Assembly: GCA_021793335.1 (NCBI GenBank)
Contig: JAJYSW010000175.1
Coordinates: 1 to 6,976 of the forward strand
Direction of reading: 5' to 3'
DNA: 6,976 nt
Origin: Actinomycetes bacterium
GTDB lineage: Bacteria; Actinomycetota; Actinomycetes; Mycobacteriales; Micromonosporaceae
Each line of letters starts with the position of its first letter. The stretch's first letter is position 1. The notes under the pieces are model-generated. The model did no database searches. It was not told the origin of the DNA and saw only the letters and a list, made by a program, of their open reading frames with translations. The position numbers were made by a program, and so were the translations under genes. Positions 6,224 through 6,976 of the stretch are shown piece by piece.

Positions 6224-6794
6224 AGTGCCATGGAAATCGGGAACCTGGACCACGCTGCCCGCGGCGGCCACCGAGTCGGACGGGAAATTGCTGGTCACTG
6301 CTATCGAATCGAGTGATGCGTGGAGGCAGACCTGCTACGGGTTCGTCAGCGACACCGAACACGCCCTGCTGGAGGACTGGAACCGTGAACAGGCCGTCGA
6401 GGTCACGTTCACCGCTGATTTCAGTGAGCAGTTCGACCAGGCGGGCCTGTTCGTCCGCGTCGACGAGACGCACTGGATCAAAACCGGCGTCGAGTTCGTC
6501 GACGGTGCCCTCCAGCTCGGCGCCGTGGTCACCGACGGCGTCTCCGACTCCTCGGTCGCGCCGGTCCCCGAATGGGCCGGCCGGGAGGTCACCATGCGGG
6601 TCTCCCGCCTGGCCGACTCGATCATCGTGCGCGCCAAAGTCGAGGACGAGCCGTGGCGGCTGGTCCGCATCGCCCCGCTCGATCCCGGTGTCGAGGCGAA
6701 GGCCGGGCCGTTCTGCTGCGCACCGACCCGAGCCGAGTTGACCGTCTCGTTCAGCTCGTGGCGCTTGACCGAACCCGACGCGAGCCCTCACTAG
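6207..6794 (+). CDS. DUF1349 family protein (Ree1-like, concanavalin-fold)
   Basis: A 195-residue soluble, probably cytosolic protein with no signal peptide or membrane segment. The family adopts a concanavalin-like beta-sandwich and includes yeast Ree1, named for regulation of enolase; the bacterial role is not established, though a carbohydrate ligand is plausible from the fold. Hallmarks: DQAGLFVRVDETHW (77-90) running into IKTGVE, the VVTDGVSDSSVAP segment (107-119), and GPFCCAPTRA (167-176) leading into a final strand. Where relatives I recall read SDWS, this one has SDSS, replacing the tryptophan. Length is usual for the family. The ATG at 6207 has almost no ribosome binding site (only AGG 4 bases before). 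GTG at 6213, two codons in, is an alternative if the message is leaderless from TAGGCT (6199-6204). The gene is followed 38 bases later by a long hairpin. Family firm, function open, first two codons uncertain. Confidence 0.9.
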   Translation: MTVSVEVPWKSGTWTTLPAAATESDGKLLVTAIESSDAWRQTCYGFVSDTEHALLEDWNREQAVEVTFTADFSEQFDQAGLFVRVDETHWIKTGVEFVDGALQLGAVVTDGVSDSSVAPVPEWAGREVTMRVSRLADSIIVRAKVEDEPWRLVRIAPLDPGVEAKAGPFCCAPTRAELTVSFSSWRLTEPDASPH

Positions 6795-6832
6795 GCTTGT
6801 CCCCGACTCGGGACTGCGTCAGCGTGGGACAT

Positions 6833-6893
6833 GAAGGTCTCCGGACCGTGAAGCGGTGTCGTCAACGGCTCCGCTTCACCACCGGAGGCCTTC
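6833..6893. terminator. 61-nt long imperfect hairpin downstream of the DUF1349 gene
   Basis: Bases 6833-6844 pair with 6882-6893 (12 pairs, one a G-T wobble). After a 3x2 internal loop, 6848-6856 pair with 6871-6879 (9 perfect pairs). After a single T-T mismatch, 6858-6861 pair with 6866-6869 (4 pairs, one wobble), closing a TCAA tetraloop. That is 25 pairs in all. It begins 38 bases past the stop codon and could end the DUF1349 transcript. It is longer and more interrupted than a normal terminator, so a dispersed palindromic repeat or a structured RNA are alternatives. Confidence 0.55.
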
Positions 6894-6894
6894 G

Positions 6895-6915
6895 CCCGTC
6901 ACATGAACCCGTCAC
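6895..6915. repeat. Direct repeat of CCCGTCAC with 13-base period
   Basis: CCCGTCAC occurs at 6895-6902 and again at 6908-6915, just beyond the long hairpin and upstream of a possible promoter for a gene off the right edge. The spacing is near one helical turn, as expected of a regulator binding two half-sites on one face, but two 8-base copies can arise by chance in GC-rich DNA. Confidence 0.3.
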
Positions 6916-6934
6916 GACCACGGAACAACGTCCT

Positions 6935-6962
6935 CGGACATCACCCCCGGCGTCGGTACCGT
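6935..6962 (+). promoter_or_regulatory. Weak promoter candidate for a gene beyond the right edge
   Basis: CGGACA (6935-6940, four of six -35 matches) and TACCGT (6957-6962, TANNNT) lie 16 bases apart on the plus strand. GAGG follows at 6964-6967. Apart from the hairpin, the direct repeat and this element, I see nothing in the last 182 bases and no reading frame with family features. Confidence 0.25.
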
Positions 6963-6976
6963 AGAGGCGGCCGAAT

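Noticed and set aside
6198..6791. 197-codon minus-strand frame opposite the DUF1349 gene
   Set aside because: It covers almost exactly the same interval as the DUF1349 gene in the mirrored frame, has no domain, and would remove the room for an rqlH promoter.
6799..6814. GTCCC/GGGAC 5-bp inverted repeat just after the DUF1349 stop
   Set aside because: A 5-bp stem with a 6-base loop is too weak to call; the hairpin at 6833-6893 is the better terminator candidate.
1..6976. A defence island, biosynthetic cluster, prophage or CRISPR array
   Set aside because: No repeat-spacer pattern, integrase, transposase, restriction, toxin-antitoxin or biosynthetic core gene is visible. One helicase and one sulfotransferase alone do not support such a system.

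Overview
The window looks like a chromosomal stretch of a high-GC Gram-positive bacterium (Actinomycetota). The DNA is GC-rich throughout and codons mostly end in G or C. Several genes have a purine-rich Shine-Dalgarno site 5-8 bases before the start, and the hairpins between genes are GC-rich with no T-tract. The helicase, lipoprotein and esterase families found here are all familiar from actinomycetes. I cannot name the genus from sequence alone.

Layout, left to right. (1) 1-1143, minus: a PAPS-dependent-type sulfotransferase that runs off the left edge, so its last residues and stop are missing. (2) 1275-1928, minus: a small secreted lipoprotein of unknown function, separated from the sulfotransferase by a hairpin and a candidate promoter. 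(3) 2048-3010, plus, divergent from the lipoprotein: a ten-helix EamA/DMT-family exporter. (4) 3178-3963, plus: a secreted SGNH/GDSL esterase-lipase with a complete catalytic set and six cysteines. (5) 4044-6155, minus, convergent with the esterase across a perfect 13-bp stem-loop: RqlH, a RecQ-like 3'-5' DNA helicase with a ComF-like phosphoribosyltransferase tail. (6) 6207-6794, plus, divergent from rqlH with 51 bp between the two start codons: a DUF1349 (Ree1-like, concanavalin-fold) protein. (7) 6795-6976: no gene. It holds a 61-nt long imperfect hairpin, a short direct repeat and a weak promoter candidate for a gene beyond the right edge.

The genes do not form one pathway. Every neighbouring pair is divergent, convergent or separated by a hairpin or a gap over 100 bp, so each gene is probably its own transcription unit. 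Three of the six act at or outside the membrane (lipoprotein, exporter, esterase). One is a DNA-repair motor, one is probably a small-molecule sulfotransferase, and one is a cytosolic sugar-binding-fold protein. I see no phage or transposon gene, CRISPR array, tRNA, rRNA or defence operon. The points most worth a second look are the helicase-phosphoribosyltransferase fusion, the 61-nt hairpin at the right end, the lipoprotein that seems to lack a cysteine pair usual in its relatives, and the very tight rqlH/DUF1349 divergent promoter.
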